Part shown: in pieces, positions 52,527 to 61,694 of the stretch
How positions within the stretch are numbered: the first letter of the stretch is position 1
Layout: every line of letters starts with the position of its first letter
Assembly (NCBI RefSeq): GCF_900220965.1
Contig: NZ_OBQC01000006.1
Location: forward strand, 1 to 64,000
From: Ureibacillus acetophenoni
GTDB lineage: Bacteria; Bacillota; Bacilli; Bacillales_A; Planococcaceae
Direction: 5' to 3'
DNA: 64,000 bases
Position numbers and translations under genes: made by a program
Notes under the pieces: model-generated
Seen by the model: only the letters and a program-made list of their open reading frames with translations
Told to the model about the DNA's origin: nothing
Database searches by the model: none

Positions 52527-54636
52527 ATGTGGTAATAGAACTTTTTTGAATGAACTTCTCAAACGCCTCAACTTTTAACGGTCGGCTATAATAATAACCT
52601 TGTCCAAATTTACATCCTTCGGTACAAAGTTCCTTTGCCTGGTCTTGAAGTTCAATCCCTTCAGCAATTACCTTTAATCCAATTGAATTGGCAATATGAA
52701 TAATTGCACGAACGATTGCCCTACTTTCTTCATTTACATGGATATCTCGTACAAACGATGCATCAATTTTTAACGTATCAATTGGTAAATGTTTTATATA
52801 ACTTAATGAGCTATACCCTGTTCCAAAGTCGTCTACTGAAACTTGGACACCCATTTCACGAATCTCCTGTAATATCGAGATTGTGTTTTGAATATCTGCC
52901 AAAACACTTTCTGTTAATTCTAGTTCTAAATATTTTGGAGTCAACTTTGTTTCTTCTAGCACTCTTTTTAACTTATCGATGAAATGAGGATCCTCTAGTT
53001 GTCGGATAGAAACATTAATCGATACGATTAAATTTTCTAAACCTTTTTCTTGCCATTGTTTTGCTTGGCGACAACCCTCAAACAGAATCCATTCCCCTAA
53101 AGGAATAATTAGACCAGTTTCTTCAGCTAATGAAATAAATTTCCCTGGAGGAATCATGCCTAAATCTGGGTGATTCCAGCGGACCAATGCTTCCATCCCC
53201 ATAATCCGTTCATTTTTCATATCCATCTTAGGTTGATACTCCAAATAAAATTGTTCTTCTTTCAAGGCAATTCGAAAGGCATTTTCCAGAAGCCTTCGTT
53301 CAATTGATTGGTGTTCAATCGTTTTGTTAAAAACCATGAAGTCATTTTTCGTACCACTTTTTACTCGAGCTAAAGCATTTCCAGCATTCTTAATTAAATC
53401 TTCTGCAGATTCACCATGTTCAGGAAAGTTTGCAACGCCAATACTGCAAGTTACTACGTAATCTTCACCATCTACATTTATACTTGCCCGGAAATTAGAA
53501 AGTATTTGACTTACGATCTCATTTGTTTCATCCTGACTTTTTATATTTTTCAGCATTACAATAAATTCATCGCCACCCATTCGTGCAGCAAGATCCGTAG
53601 GGCGAATGACATTTCGAATATTGTCAGCTGCTTTTTTTAAAATACTATCGCCAATGTCGTGTCCAAGTTGATCATTAATATTTTTGAAATTATCTAAATC
53701 TATAAAGAGTATCGATATACCCTGCTTCGATTTTTTACGATCTAACAATTCATTTCTTAGTTGATTCATAAATGATCTTCGATTCGGAAAACCAGTTAAA
53801 CTATCATGATACGCAAGATGATGTATTTTCTTTTCTATCACCTTTCTCTTACTAATATCACGCATGACAATTAGAATTAAATCTTTTGAGAATCTACTTT
53901 GAGTATCCTCTATAGTACTAACAACTGCTTCAACATCAATATATTCCTCTTCTTTAGAAAGTATCCGAAACTCACAGTCTAACGGTTGTTTATTTTTCAA
54001 AAACGACTGTAATTCCTTTTTAAATGTTTCTAAATCACTTGGATGTATCAGTGGGAAAAAGTTTGACTTCTCTAAAGATTGGAGATCGTAATGTAATATT
54101 TTTTCAAAAGAAGGTGAAACATAATCTACTGTGCCCTCTACAGTAATTAATGAAATAAGGTTTACTGAATTTTCCGCAATGAGACGGTAGTTTTCATTAC
54201 TTTTTATAACTTCTTCCTCTAATAGTTTTTCCTTTGTAATGTCTGTTCGAAATGAAATGTATTGATAAGGAATTGCTTTTTCATTTAAAAACGGCACAAT
54301 GGTCGCATGCACCCAATAATACGACCCATCTTTTCGTTTATTTTTGATTTCACCTGTCCATATATTACCTTGGCCAATTGTTTTCCACATTTCTTTAAAA
54401 AATTCTTTAGTGTGATACCCTGAATTAATAATATTATGAGTTTTGCCGATCAATTCTTCCCTACTATATTGTGTTAATTCACAAAATAGGTCATTCACAT
54501 ATGTAATATTTCCTTGTCGATCAGTTACTCCAACAATCGTCGATTTATCTACAGCATATTCAATATCATGTAATATTTTCAGTTGTTTATTGATTTCATC
54601 TATATTGGTTAATTGAGTTGGATGTTTTACAAGCAT
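52525..54636 (-). CDS. PAS-PAS-GGDEF-EAL cyclic-di-GMP protein
   Basis: A 703-aa soluble signalling protein. PAS 1 is at about residues 20-140 and PAS 2 at 145-265. The GGDEF domain follows (FPNRRSF, then MGGDEF intact), and the C-terminal EAL domain has MGMEALVRW, LELTES, VDDFGTGYSSL and KIDASFV all present. Both synthesis and breakdown of c-di-GMP are therefore possible from sequence; tandem proteins often favour one. There is no membrane segment, so PAS domains likely sense a cytoplasmic redox or ligand signal. It is monocistronic. Confidence 0.93.
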   Translation of the reverse strand: MLVKHPTQLTNIDEINKQLKILHDIEYAVDKSTIVGVTDRQGNITYVNDLFCELTQYSREELIGKTHNIINSGYHTKEFFKEMWKTIGQGNIWTGEIKNKRKDGSYYWVHATIVPFLNEKAIPYQYISFRTDITKEKLLEEEVIKSNENYRLIAENSVNLISLITVEGTVDYVSPSFEKILHYDLQSLEKSNFFPLIHPSDLETFKKELQSFLKNKQPLDCEFRILSKEEEYIDVEAVVSTIEDTQSRFSKDLILIVMRDISKRKVIEKKIHHLAYHDSLTGFPNRRSFMNQLRNELLDRKKSKQGISILFIDLDNFKNINDQLGHDIGDSILKKAADNIRNVIRPTDLAARMGGDEFIVMLKNIKSQDETNEIVSQILSNFRASINVDGEDYVVTCSIGVANFPEHGESAEDLIKNAGNALARVKSGTKNDFMVFNKTIEHQSIERRLLENAFRIALKEEQFYLEYQPKMDMKNERIMGMEALVRWNHPDLGMIPPGKFISLAEETGLIIPLGEWILFEGCRQAKQWQEKGLENLIVSINVSIRQLEDPHFIDKLKRVLEETKLTPKYLELELTESVLADIQNTISILQEIREMGVQVSVDDFGTGYSSLSYIKHLPIDTLKIDASFVRDIHVNEESRAIVRAIIHIANSIGLKVIAEGIELQDQAKELCTEGCKFGQGYYYSRPLKVEAFEKFIQKSSITT

Positions 54637-54950
54637 ATCAATACTCCTCTAGAGAGATACTATTTCAAACATTTTAACTATGCACATGTTACTTTCGTCA
54701 TTACTATTTTAACAAAAAATTAACAATTCGCACGAACATAGTTGTGAACAAACTAAAGATATTTATTGAACATGTCAAAATTATGTAACATCTATACCTC
54801 TAACGTTATTGTCTTTCCTATTTAATGTAAACTTTTTGTAAGCCGAAAATCGCTAATAGGTATTAGTAACTACAAATAAGAGCTACCAATAGGATAAGCA
54901 TAAAACCAACACCACTTACACAAATTAAGTGCCTAGGAGGTGATTGAACT
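54637..54950. other. Divergent intergenic region, nothing recognised
   Basis: About 310 AT-rich bases between the divergent c-di-GMP gene and a small gene. No known regulatory motif was seen. Confidence 0.4.
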
Positions 54951-55166
54951 ATGGGTAATAAAAATAGTAAAGAAACATTAAATGTGAGAACTCATAATCC
55001 TTTTGAGACATATAAACACTTGCATACAAACACTACAAGTCATAGAGATAACCCAGAGGACAACACAACGGAGTATTCTGAAGAGTTCGACTCAAAACTA
55101 AAAAATAAAAACAATGCAACAAACCATGATAAAAATCAACAGTCGAACAAAAAACATAGTAAATAA
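54951..55166 (+). CDS. Small Asn/Lys/His-rich hydrophilic protein, 71 aa
   Basis: A 71-aa protein with no hydrophobic segment, rich in Asn, Lys, Thr, His and Glu (MGNKNSKETLNVRTHNPFE..). The ribosome site CTAGGAGGTGA is near perfect and a terminator follows directly. Its composition is like small low-complexity spore or desiccation proteins of bacilli, but I do not recognise the family. A real gene is likely. Confidence 0.7.
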   Translation: MGNKNSKETLNVRTHNPFETYKHLHTNTTSHRDNPEDNTTEYSEEFDSKLKNKNNATNHDKNQQSNKKHSK

Positions 55167-55168
55167 GC

Positions 55169-55202
55169 AAAAAAGCCTTTGGATTTAACCAAGGGCTTTT
55201 AT
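55169..55202. terminator. Bidirectional terminator
   Basis: AAAAGCC.TTGG pairs with CCAAGGGCTTTT (55170-55200), shared by the small gene and the convergent hydrolase gene. Confidence 0.82.
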
Positions 55203-56005
55203 AAATTTTTCACTAACCAATCATGAATTGTATTAGTAAGTTCCGTTCTTTTATTTAAATAGTTATGATCTGTATCAAAAAGTACTGATTCAAACTGTAC
55301 CCCAGATTCTTCAAGAATTTGTACGAATGGATCGTGGAAATATTCTTTCGGCAATTCTTCATCATTGGAAACAGCTGTAATTAAAAGTTTGCGATTAGCT
55401 AAAGTCGGAGCAAATAAAAACGTATTCCACTCATCCTCATGTTCACGAACTTCCTGTAATAATTTTTCACCTGTACTTTCCTTTAAGAAAAATGCAGATT
55501 CTTCTAACATATGGATAATTCGTGCTTCCATTTCAGGATTCTCTTTAATCATATTAATAAATAACGAAAAGTTAGCACCAGACAATGAAGCAACTACCTG
55601 AATCGATGGATCTAAAGTTGCCGTTTTTAGCGCTAAAAAACCACCAAAACTATGGCCGACTAACCCAATTCTGCCTAAGTCAATTCTGTATTCCTGCGCT
55701 ACCTCTTCCTGGCGAATGTATTTTAATGCTGCTTGTACATCTTCTATTGCATTTGAGAAAGAGTAATTTCCCTGACTTCCCCACGACCCCCGGTAATTAA
55801 TAACTAAAACGTTCCATCCCTTTTCTTGAAGAGTCGTAGCAATATCGAGATTTAAAATTACCCCTGGAAATCCATGTAATAGTAGAATTGTCGCCTTTCT
55901 TTCTTCCCCTTCAGCAACATATAGCCTTCCTACAATAATATCTTCACCGCTTGGAATTTTTAATAGTGATACCTTTCTTGTCCCTTTTGTTTCTACCTGG
56001 AACAT
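55199..56005 (-). CDS. Alpha/beta hydrolase
   Basis: A 268-aa serine hydrolase of the dienelactone hydrolase / acyl-peptidase-like group. The oxyanion region is LLLHGFPGVILN, the nucleophile elbow is GLVGHSFGGFLAL, and the C-terminal His is likely in FDTDHNYLNKR. An LVINYRGSWGSQGNYSF segment precedes the elbow. The substrate cannot be inferred. The ATG at 56005 follows a GAGGGGATTG site. Confidence 0.85.
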   Translation of the reverse strand: MFQVETKGTRKVSLLKIPSGEDIIVGRLYVAEGEERKATILLLHGFPGVILNLDIATTLQEKGWNVLVINYRGSWGSQGNYSFSNAIEDVQAALKYIRQEEVAQEYRIDLGRIGLVGHSFGGFLALKTATLDPSIQVVASLSGANFSLFINMIKENPEMEARIIHMLEESAFFLKESTGEKLLQEVREHEDEWNTFLFAPTLANRKLLITAVSNDEELPKEYFHDPFVQILEESGVQFESVLFDTDHNYLNKRTELTNTIHDWLVKNL

Positions 56006-56091
56006 TCAATCCCCTCATTCCCTATTAGTTTACTTATGATTAATTATATGGGTAATGAAAAGGATTTTGCAATAAGAAATGTATCATTTAT

Positions 56092-56316
56092 TCAATCATT
56101 TAATAAATCTTTCAAGAACTTTTCTCGATTTTGGAGGTAGTACTTTGTTATTTGGTAATGATCCGTCATTTCATAATCAAATTTCGTGAATCTCACCATC
56201 GTCAAAGGAATAAATTGTCGCACCTGGATATCCTAAAAGAATCGGCGAGTGAGTTGTTATAATAAATTGACAGTTTTCTTCAATGGCTAATGTTTCCCTA
56301 TACATAAACCTTTTAT
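56092..56316 (-). pseudogene. C-terminal remnant of an AAA ATPase, frameshifted
   Basis: The minus strand encodes FMYRETLAIEENCQFIITTHSPILLGYPGATIYSFDDGEIHEI and, after a TGA and a one-base frame change, FDYEMTDHYQITKYYLQNREKFLKDLLND before a stop at 56092-56094. This is the end of a predicted SMC/RecF-like AAA ATPase with its TTHSP switch His, but the N-terminal half is missing. It is a gene fossil between the hydrolase and the small gene at 56354. Confidence 0.82.
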
Positions 56317-56353
56317 ATTCCTCTCATATTAACAAAAGAAAGGAGAAGAATAT

Positions 56354-56557
56354 ATGACTGACAAAAAATTTGATATGTACTTAAGTTCCAACAATAACAA
56401 TAAGAATTCGTCGCGTAAAAGAGATTTAAAAAAGCCCAGAGTGGAATTTGGAACGGAGACTAATTTTCAAAAGGACCTTTCAAAGAACTTAGAGTCATTT
56501 AGTGACTGGGTAGATAAAATGACGAAGGAACATGAAAATAACAATAACATCTCCTAA
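56354..56557 (+). CDS. Small charged hypothetical protein, 67 aa
   Basis: A 67-aa hydrophilic protein (MTDKKFDMYLSS, then Asn/Lys-rich, ending DKMTKEHENNNNIS) with a strong AGAAAGGAGAAG site about 6 nt from its ATG. There are no membrane segments or recognisable motifs. Its promoter region appears to have taken over the space of the broken ATPase gene. It ends in the shared terminator with dut. Confidence 0.65.
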   Translation: MTDKKFDMYLSSNNNNKNSSRKRDLKKPRVEFGTETNFQKDLSKNLESFSDWVDKMTKEHENNNNIS

Positions 56558-56566
56558 ACAAAAAAG

Positions 56567-56606
56567 GATTCCCACAAGGAGATAGTGCTTTCCTTATGGG
56601 AATCGA
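56567..56606. terminator. Terminator at the end of the nrd-dut operon
   Basis: GATTCCCACAAGGA (56567-56580) pairs with TCCTTATGGGAATC (56591-56604) with one wobble. The minus strand continues CTTTTTTGTTT, ending the nrdHIEF-dut transcript. Confidence 0.9.
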
Positions 56607-56611
56607 TACTA

Positions 56612-57049
56612 TTATTTTGTTCCGCTTGAGCCGAAGCCACCTTCTCCTCTTGCAGTTTTGGATAATTCATCGACTTCCACTAAGTGTACTTGTGGAACGG
56701 TTTGAATCACCATTTGTGCAATTCGCATTGATTTTTCAACGAGGAATGTTGATTTTCCATGATTGATGAGAATTACACCAATTTCCCCACGGTAGCCCTC
56801 ATCAATTGTACCTGGACTGTTTAGAACAGTGATACTGTGTTTTAGGGCTAGTCCACTTCTAGGACGAACTTGTGCTTCAGTTCCCTTTGGTAATTCTACT
56901 TGGATCCCTGTTTTGATAAGTCTCGCTTCTCCTGATGGAATCTCCACTGATTCAATTGAATATAAATCCATGCCCGCATCTCCAGGGTTTGCTTGGAATG
57001 GGATTTTGGCATCCTCATGGATTCTTTTAATTTTTACTTCGTAGTTCAT
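56612..57049 (-). CDS. dut: dUTP diphosphatase
   Basis: A 145-aa trimeric dUTPase that hydrolyses dUTP to dUMP. Motifs are in order: [29 protein letters not shown], the RIAQMVIQ segment, and the C-terminal Arg-rich GEGGFGSSG. The start is taken at 57049 (MNYEVKI), 9 nt after AAGG, not 57058. It follows nrdF by 11 nt and is the last gene of the nrd operon, coupling dUTP removal to dNTP synthesis. Confidence 0.93.
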   Translation of the reverse strand: MNYEVKIKRIHEDAKIPFQANPGDAGMDLYSIESVEIPSGEARLIKTGIQVELPKGTEAQVRPRSGLALKHSITVLNSPGTIDEGYRGEIGVILINHGKSTFLVEKSMRIAQMVIQTVPQVHLVEVDELSKTARGEGGFGSSGTK

Positions 57050-57060
57050 CGTTGTCATCC

Positions 57061-58313
57061 TTATCGATTAAATATGAAAGTTTCATCTGTGATTGGGGCT
57101 ACTTTGGCTTTCGCATACGATGATCCTTTTTGTGAAAAGAAGTCGTATGTTGATCCTTCATTGCGAATACCGTTCATAACGATTGGGTTCACTTCTTCTT
57201 CAGGGAACATCGCCTCAAAGCCAATATTCATTAATGCCTTATTTGCATTATAATGGATATAAGCTTTCACTTCATGTGATAAACCTGTTTCAGCGTAAAC
57301 ATCCTCAGTATACTTTACTTCATTTAAATATAAATCTAGTAATAGTTCATAACCCCAAACTCTTAACTCATCTTGTTGCTCTTTTGAGAATTGATTGAAA
57401 AGATTCTGTGCGAAGAAGCCAACTGCTACTCCGTGGATTGATTCGTCCAAATATGTTCACATAAGTTCGTCAGACTTATGCCGCATTTTATGCTGCTTAT
57501 AATTTCTTATAAGTTCAGACCATTTCATACATATTTAATATGTCTCTCCGCTTCGAACACCATTATTGACTTGTGCTCTACTCTACTCACTTCCATGCAT
57601 TGCACGTGTTTTCGATGGTCGTTGCACCTTATTGATTGTAAATGGACAATCAATCTTGGCTCAAGATTGCCCTCGTCCTTTACGTTAGGGTGTTTCTTGA
57701 ATTCAAAGAGTTTTACTTGCGCCACAATTTAACGCAAGATTAGCGAAATAATTTCAGCACTATTTCGTAATGTGCCTTGTCCACCTAAATACAATGGATA
57801 GAAAAATCCTGAATAGAATAAAAATGATTCAAGCATTACAGATGCGTACATTGCTTTCCATAAGCTTTCAGGATTGCCTTCTTCGATACTGTTATAGATT
57901 TCACTAATTTTATTTGCTTTGTACTGTAAGAATTCATTGTTCTTCACCCATTCAAATAGCTCGTCAATTTCGGAGTTTTTGCATAGGGTTGTGAATATAT
58001 AAGAATATGATTTTGCGTGAATGGCTTCAAAGGATCCAAAGACAGTTAAAACAGCTTTTTCCTGCAAATCTGTTACATGGGCTGCTATTTCATTCATCCC
58101 TATATTGGTTTGAACTGTATCGAGTAATGTAAGCCCCGCTAAAACTTTTTTGTAAGTCTCTTGATACTCGAAGCTTTGCCATTGCTTTACGTCTTTCGAT
58201 ACAGCGATTTCTTCGGGAAACCAAATTTGTTTCCACTGTTGTTCCCAGAACACTTGGGCTAGTTCACTCGTTGGTTTATTCCAATTAACTGCTTCATAGA
58301 TTAAATTTGACAT
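57061..58313 (-). CDS. nrdF: Class Ib ribonucleotide reductase small subunit, split by an intron
   Basis: Exon 1 (58313-57732) and exon 2 (57447-57061) join to a full-length NrdF of about 322 aa that holds the dimetal-tyrosyl radical cofactor. Exon 1 has [22 protein letters not shown] and ends [10 protein letters not shown]; exon 2 begins [12 protein letters not shown], holding the next metal ligands. The start at 58313 ([11 protein letters not shown]) lies 8 nt after GAGGAG inside nrdE. Between the exons the genomic frame meets TAA at once, so splicing is required for a functional protein. See the intron entry. Confidence 0.92.
57448..57731 (-). other. Group I intron in nrdF, 284 nt, no ORF
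   Basis: The boundaries obey group I rules: exon 1 ends in U (CTTGCGT, 57738-57732) and the intron ends in G (57448). An internal guide GCGCAAG (57722-57716) pairs with CTTGCGT, the last pair being the required G-U wobble (P1). GACCAT (57620-57615, within GTGCAACGACCATCG, the R-like element) pairs with ATGGTC (57523-57518, in GAAATGGTCTGAAC, the S-like element), giving P7. No homing endonuclease frame is present. The insertion sits directly before the conserved DEsIHG metal-ligand codons. Confidence 0.9.
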
Positions 58314-60394
58314 GCTACACACTCCTCAAGGGTTTGTAATCGTTGACGAACATAGTAAACGGACTTTATGCCGCGCGTCCAAGCGTAAATATAGATTTTC
58401 GCTAGTTGCTCCGTTGTCCACTGATCCGTTACATAAAGTGTCATTGATATTCCTTGGTCTACATGCTTTTGAGCTGCTGCATACAAATCAATCATGTCAT
58501 ATGGATTCACATCGTATGCTTCAACATATAAGTGAGCATTATCATTTGATAAGTGTGGCATTGGATAAATCGTTCGGCTATCCGCATAATCGCGAATTTC
58601 CACGCGTTCTGTACACGGTGCGATGGAGGCTGTGCAGGACCTTATATAACTTATGGAACCCGTTGGCGCAACTGCTAATCTATAGCTGTGGAACAGACCA
58701 TATTTCATGACATCTTCTTTTAGTGCATACCACATTTGTTTCGTGATAATCGGAATATTACCCAGAGCTTTTAAAACAACTGGCGACACTTCTTGCTCGT
58801 CTTTATTCACATATTGATTAAAATAAACTCCCGAAGCATAATCGCTGTCTTCATAACGATAGAACGTTTCCCCACGCTCTTTTGCTATTTCCATAGATGA
58901 TTTAAGAGAATAGTAGTTCATCGCTTCCATAAAGCAATCAATAAAATCGATAGAGTCTTTCGAACCGTAAAGGATTCCCTGTGTTACGAGGTGTCCATGT
59001 AAGTTCATTGCACCAAGCCCTACAGAATGCATTAGTTGATTCGCTTTTGCAACTGAAGGTACGTTCTTAATGTTTGTCATTGTTGAAACATTTGTTAGAA
59101 GGCGCATTGATGTGTCTATTAACTTCCCGAAATCTTGCACTTTGCTTGCTGCATGTATATCGATCGACCCTAAATTACACGAAACGTCTAAGCCGTATTC
59201 ATTCTGCTGATCTTGGTCGGTGATGTTGCTTGTTTGCTGTACTTGCAATATTTCTGTGCATAGATTCGACATCTTCACCCGACCAATTCCTTTCAATGGG
59301 TGGGCTTCATTTACATTATCATCGAAAATTTCGAAGGGGTATCCAGATTCAAACTGTGCCTTCTTCACTTCTGTATAAAGCTTTCGGGCATTTAGGCGCT
59401 TAATCTGACGAATGTTTGGATTGCTTAATAGCTCTTCATATATTTCAGTGATTGAAATTTCAGACATCCGTTTATCGTATTCTTTATAAATATCGTAAGG
59501 ACTAAATAGCACGATATCTTCATCTCTTCTCATGAGCTCGAAGAAAATGCTTGGTATGATAATGCCTGTGGATAAAGTTGCTAGGCGGATTTTTTCGTCG
59601 GCGTTAGGCTTTTTACTTGAAATGAAGTTTTCGATATCTGGGTGAAAAATATTTAAATAGGCGACCCCGCTACCATTTCGCTGGCCAAGCTGGTTCGAGT
59701 AAGAGAATGAATTCTCAAGTAATTTCGCTACTGGTAGCACACCGCTTGCACGATTCAAAATACCTTTAATCGGATCCCCCAAAGGTCGCAAATCTGTTAA
59801 ATTAACTCCAACACCCCCACCTAATCGTGATAATTCGAGACAGTACCCGATATTTTCAGCAATACTGTTCATTGAATCATCCATCGTTAGTTTGAAACAG
59901 CTCACTAATTCTCCGCGCGCTTTCTTCCCACTATTTAAAGCGGTTGGCGTTGCTGGTTGGTATGCATCCATCATTGCTTCCACTGCCCGTTCCGCAAGCT
60001 CTTGATTCCCTTGGGCTAAATACAATGCAATAATGACAATGCGATCTTCATATTTTTCTAGAATTTCTTTTCCATCACGACTCTTCATGGCGTAGCTGTC
60101 ATAAAATTTGCTAGCACTCATGAAAGACGGGAAACGGAAATTGTGTCGGTATGCTTTTTCGTACATTTGTTTAATAAATTCCATATCGTACAGTTCAAGA
60201 AATTCTTTTTCATAGTAGCCTTCATCTATTAAATAACGAATCTTTTCTTCAATCGTAATAAAATTTCGTAGTTTTGGATTTACATACTCCAAAAAATAAT
60301 GACGCGTTGCATCATGGTCTTTTTCTAATTCTAATTGGCCAGTTAAACTGTACTGATTTAAAACTTCATTATTTAATTGTAAGTAAGTTTTCAT
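58301..60394 (-). CDS. nrdE: Class Ib ribonucleotide reductase large subunit
   Basis: A 697-aa catalytic subunit reducing NDPs to dNDPs. The active-site set is visible: GELVSCFKL (first redox Cys), MSNLCTEIL (N-x-C-x-E, thiyl Cys), SCNLGSIDI (second redox Cys) and a C-terminal CVAC pair that exchanges electrons with NrdH. The usual class Ia ATP-cone domain is absent, as in class Ib. It overlaps nrdI by 26 nt at its start and nrdF by 13 nt at its end. Confidence 0.95.
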   Translation of the reverse strand: MKTYLQLNNEVLNQYSLTGQLELEKDHDATRHYFLEYVNPKLRNFITIEEKIRYLIDEGYYEKEFLELYDMEFIKQMYEKAYRHNFRFPSFMSASKFYDSYAMKSRDGKEILEKYEDRIVIIALYLAQGNQELAERAVEAMMDAYQPATPTALNSGKKARGELVSCFKLTMDDSMNSIAENIGYCLELSRLGGGVGVNLTDLRPLGDPIKGILNRASGVLPVAKLLENSFSYSNQLGQRNGSGVAYLNIFHPDIENFISSKKPNADEKIRLATLSTGIIIPSIFFELMRRDEDIVLFSPYDIYKEYDKRMSEISITEIYEELLSNPNIRQIKRLNARKLYTEVKKAQFESGYPFEIFDDNVNEAHPLKGIGRVKMSNLCTEILQVQQTSNITDQDQQNEYGLDVSCNLGSIDIHAASKVQDFGKLIDTSMRLLTNVSTMTNIKNVPSVAKANQLMHSVGLGAMNLHGHLVTQGILYGSKDSIDFIDCFMEAMNYYSLKSSMEIAKERGETFYRYEDSDYASGVYFNQYVNKDEQEVSPVVLKALGNIPIITKQMWYALKEDVMKYGLFHSYRLAVAPTGSISYIRSCTASIAPCTERVEIRDYADSRTIYPMPHLSNDNAHLYVEAYDVNPYDMIDLYAAAQKHVDQGISMTLYVTDQWTTEQLAKIYIYAWTRGIKSVYYVRQRLQTLEECVACQI

Positions 60395-60749
60395 TTTTCA
60401 CCCTCGTTTCGTAAAACTGTTGAATTGCATCATAATCAGCTTGAAAGCCTCTTAATTCTAATTTTCGAACTAGTGGAATTTGATAAGCTTTCGCAATTTT
60501 GTCTCCAGCTCCACCAAAGAAGCTATGGCCAAAATTGCTATTCCCACTTACGACAACCCCTTTGCATAGTTGACCATTTGCTTGAAGAAATTGCGCCACT
60601 TTTGCGGGCACTTCTCCAAGGCGATCCGTATAAGTTAATAAAAGATATGGCTTGTCCACTTTTAAGGTTTCCGTCAATTCAATCGATTCCGCTTGTAATT
60701 TAGAGACGATGTATCTTACGTTTCCAGTCCGACTTGCATAGACAATCAT
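60369..60749 (-). CDS. nrdI: NrdI flavodoxin-like protein
   Basis: A 126-aa flavodoxin-like FMN protein that supplies the oxidant for manganese cofactor assembly in NrdF. MIVYASRTGNVRYIVSKL is the FMN phosphate loop and VVVSGNSNFGHSFFGGAGDKIA the isoalloxazine loop. Its start overlaps the nrdH stop by 4 nt. Intact and of normal size. Confidence 0.94.
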   Translation of the reverse strand: MIVYASRTGNVRYIVSKLQAESIELTETLKVDKPYLLLTYTDRLGEVPAKVAQFLQANGQLCKGVVVSGNSNFGHSFFGGAGDKIAKAYQIPLVRKLELRGFQADYDAIQQFYETRVKNENLLTIK

Positions 60750-60970
60750 TGAGTTACCAGCTCAATTTTTGAAACAATCTCCTTCACATCCCCTATAAAC
60801 TCTCCGTTATGTTCAAGAACAGGCACACTTAAAAATCCAGCATTTAACACTCGTTGTTTGGCTTGTTCATCATGATCAATATTAATAACCTCTGCTTCAA
60901 TACCGGCATTCTTTAATTCAGCCTTTACCCACATGCATTTTGGGCAGATTGTTTTCGTGTACAGTTTCAT
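60746..60970 (-). CDS. nrdH: NrdH glutaredoxin-like redoxin
   Basis: A 74-aa glutaredoxin-fold protein with active site CPKC (IYTKTIC-type start MKLYTKTICPKCMWVKAEL) and the SVPVLEHNGEFIGDV loop. It reduces the NrdE C-terminal disulfide. It is the first gene of the nrd operon; AGAGGG stands 7 nt upstream of the ATG. The 5' leader before it contains the 52-bp repeat array and, beyond that, the cobalamin riboswitch. Confidence 0.92.
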   Translation of the reverse strand: MKLYTKTICPKCMWVKAELKNAGIEAEVINIDHDEQAKQRVLNAGFLSVPVLEHNGEFIGDVKEIVSKIELVTQ

Positions 60971-61009
60971 TTTTTATCCCTCTTTCTTTGTATTTAAATT
61001 GTTTCTGCT

Positions 61010-61680
61010 CTAAACGGTCTATAAAAGACATTTTGAATGGATATCGATACCCTTTTGACCTTTAAAGGACCTATTAAAGACATTCCTTTGTAAATTCCGC
61101 ATCCTTTTGTCCTTTAGAAGCCCTATTAAAGACATTACAGTTCAATTTCCGCATCCTTTTGTCCTTTAGAAGCCCTATTAAAGACATTTCAATGCAAATT
61201 CCGCACCCTTTTGTCCTTTAGAAGCTCTATTAAAGACATTACTGTGCAAATTCCGCATCCTTTTGTCCTTTAGAAGCACTATTAAAGACATTTCAATGCA
61301 AATTCCGCACCCTTTTGTCCTTTAGAAGCCCTATTAAAGACATTTCAATTCAAATTCCACATCCTTATGTCCTTTAGAAGCACTCTTAAAGACATTACTG
61401 TGCAAATTCCGCACCCTTTTGTCCTTTAGAAGCCCTATTAAAGACATTTCAATTCAAATTCCACATCCTTTTGTCCTTTAGAAGCACTCTTAAAGACATT
61501 CATTTGTAAATTCCGCACCCTTTTGTCCTTTAGAAGCCCTATTAAAGACATTACTGTGCAAATCCCGCATCCTTTTGTCCTTTAGAAGCCCTATTAAAGA
61601 CATTTCAATGCAAATTCCGCACCCTTTTGTCCTTTAGAAGCTTCTATTAAAGACATTCCAATGCAAATTCCACACCTATT
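61010..61680. repeat. 52-bp tandem repeat array, 13 units, in the nrd leader
   Basis: CCTTTTGTCC-type cores start at 61051, 61103, 61155, 61207, 61259, 61311, 61363, 61415, 61467, 61519, 61571, 61623 and 61675, exactly 52 bp apart, with partial copies at both ends. Each unit contains an imperfect dyad, GTCCTTTA about 10 nt from TTAAAGAC. Units differ by a few substitutions at fixed positions (for example CATTTCAATGCAA versus CATTACTGTGCAA). The array lies between the riboswitch terminator and nrdH, so it should be transcribed in every nrd mRNA. Confidence 0.95.
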
Positions 61681-61694
61681 TGTTCTTTTGAGCA

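Noticed and set aside
57525-57725. 66-codon minus-strand frame inside the intron
   Set aside because: No LAGLIDADG, GIY-YIG or HNH motif; it overlaps structural elements of the group I intron.
61010-61680. Possible CRISPR array
   Set aside because: The 52-bp units are conserved along their whole length with no unique spacers, and no cas genes are near.
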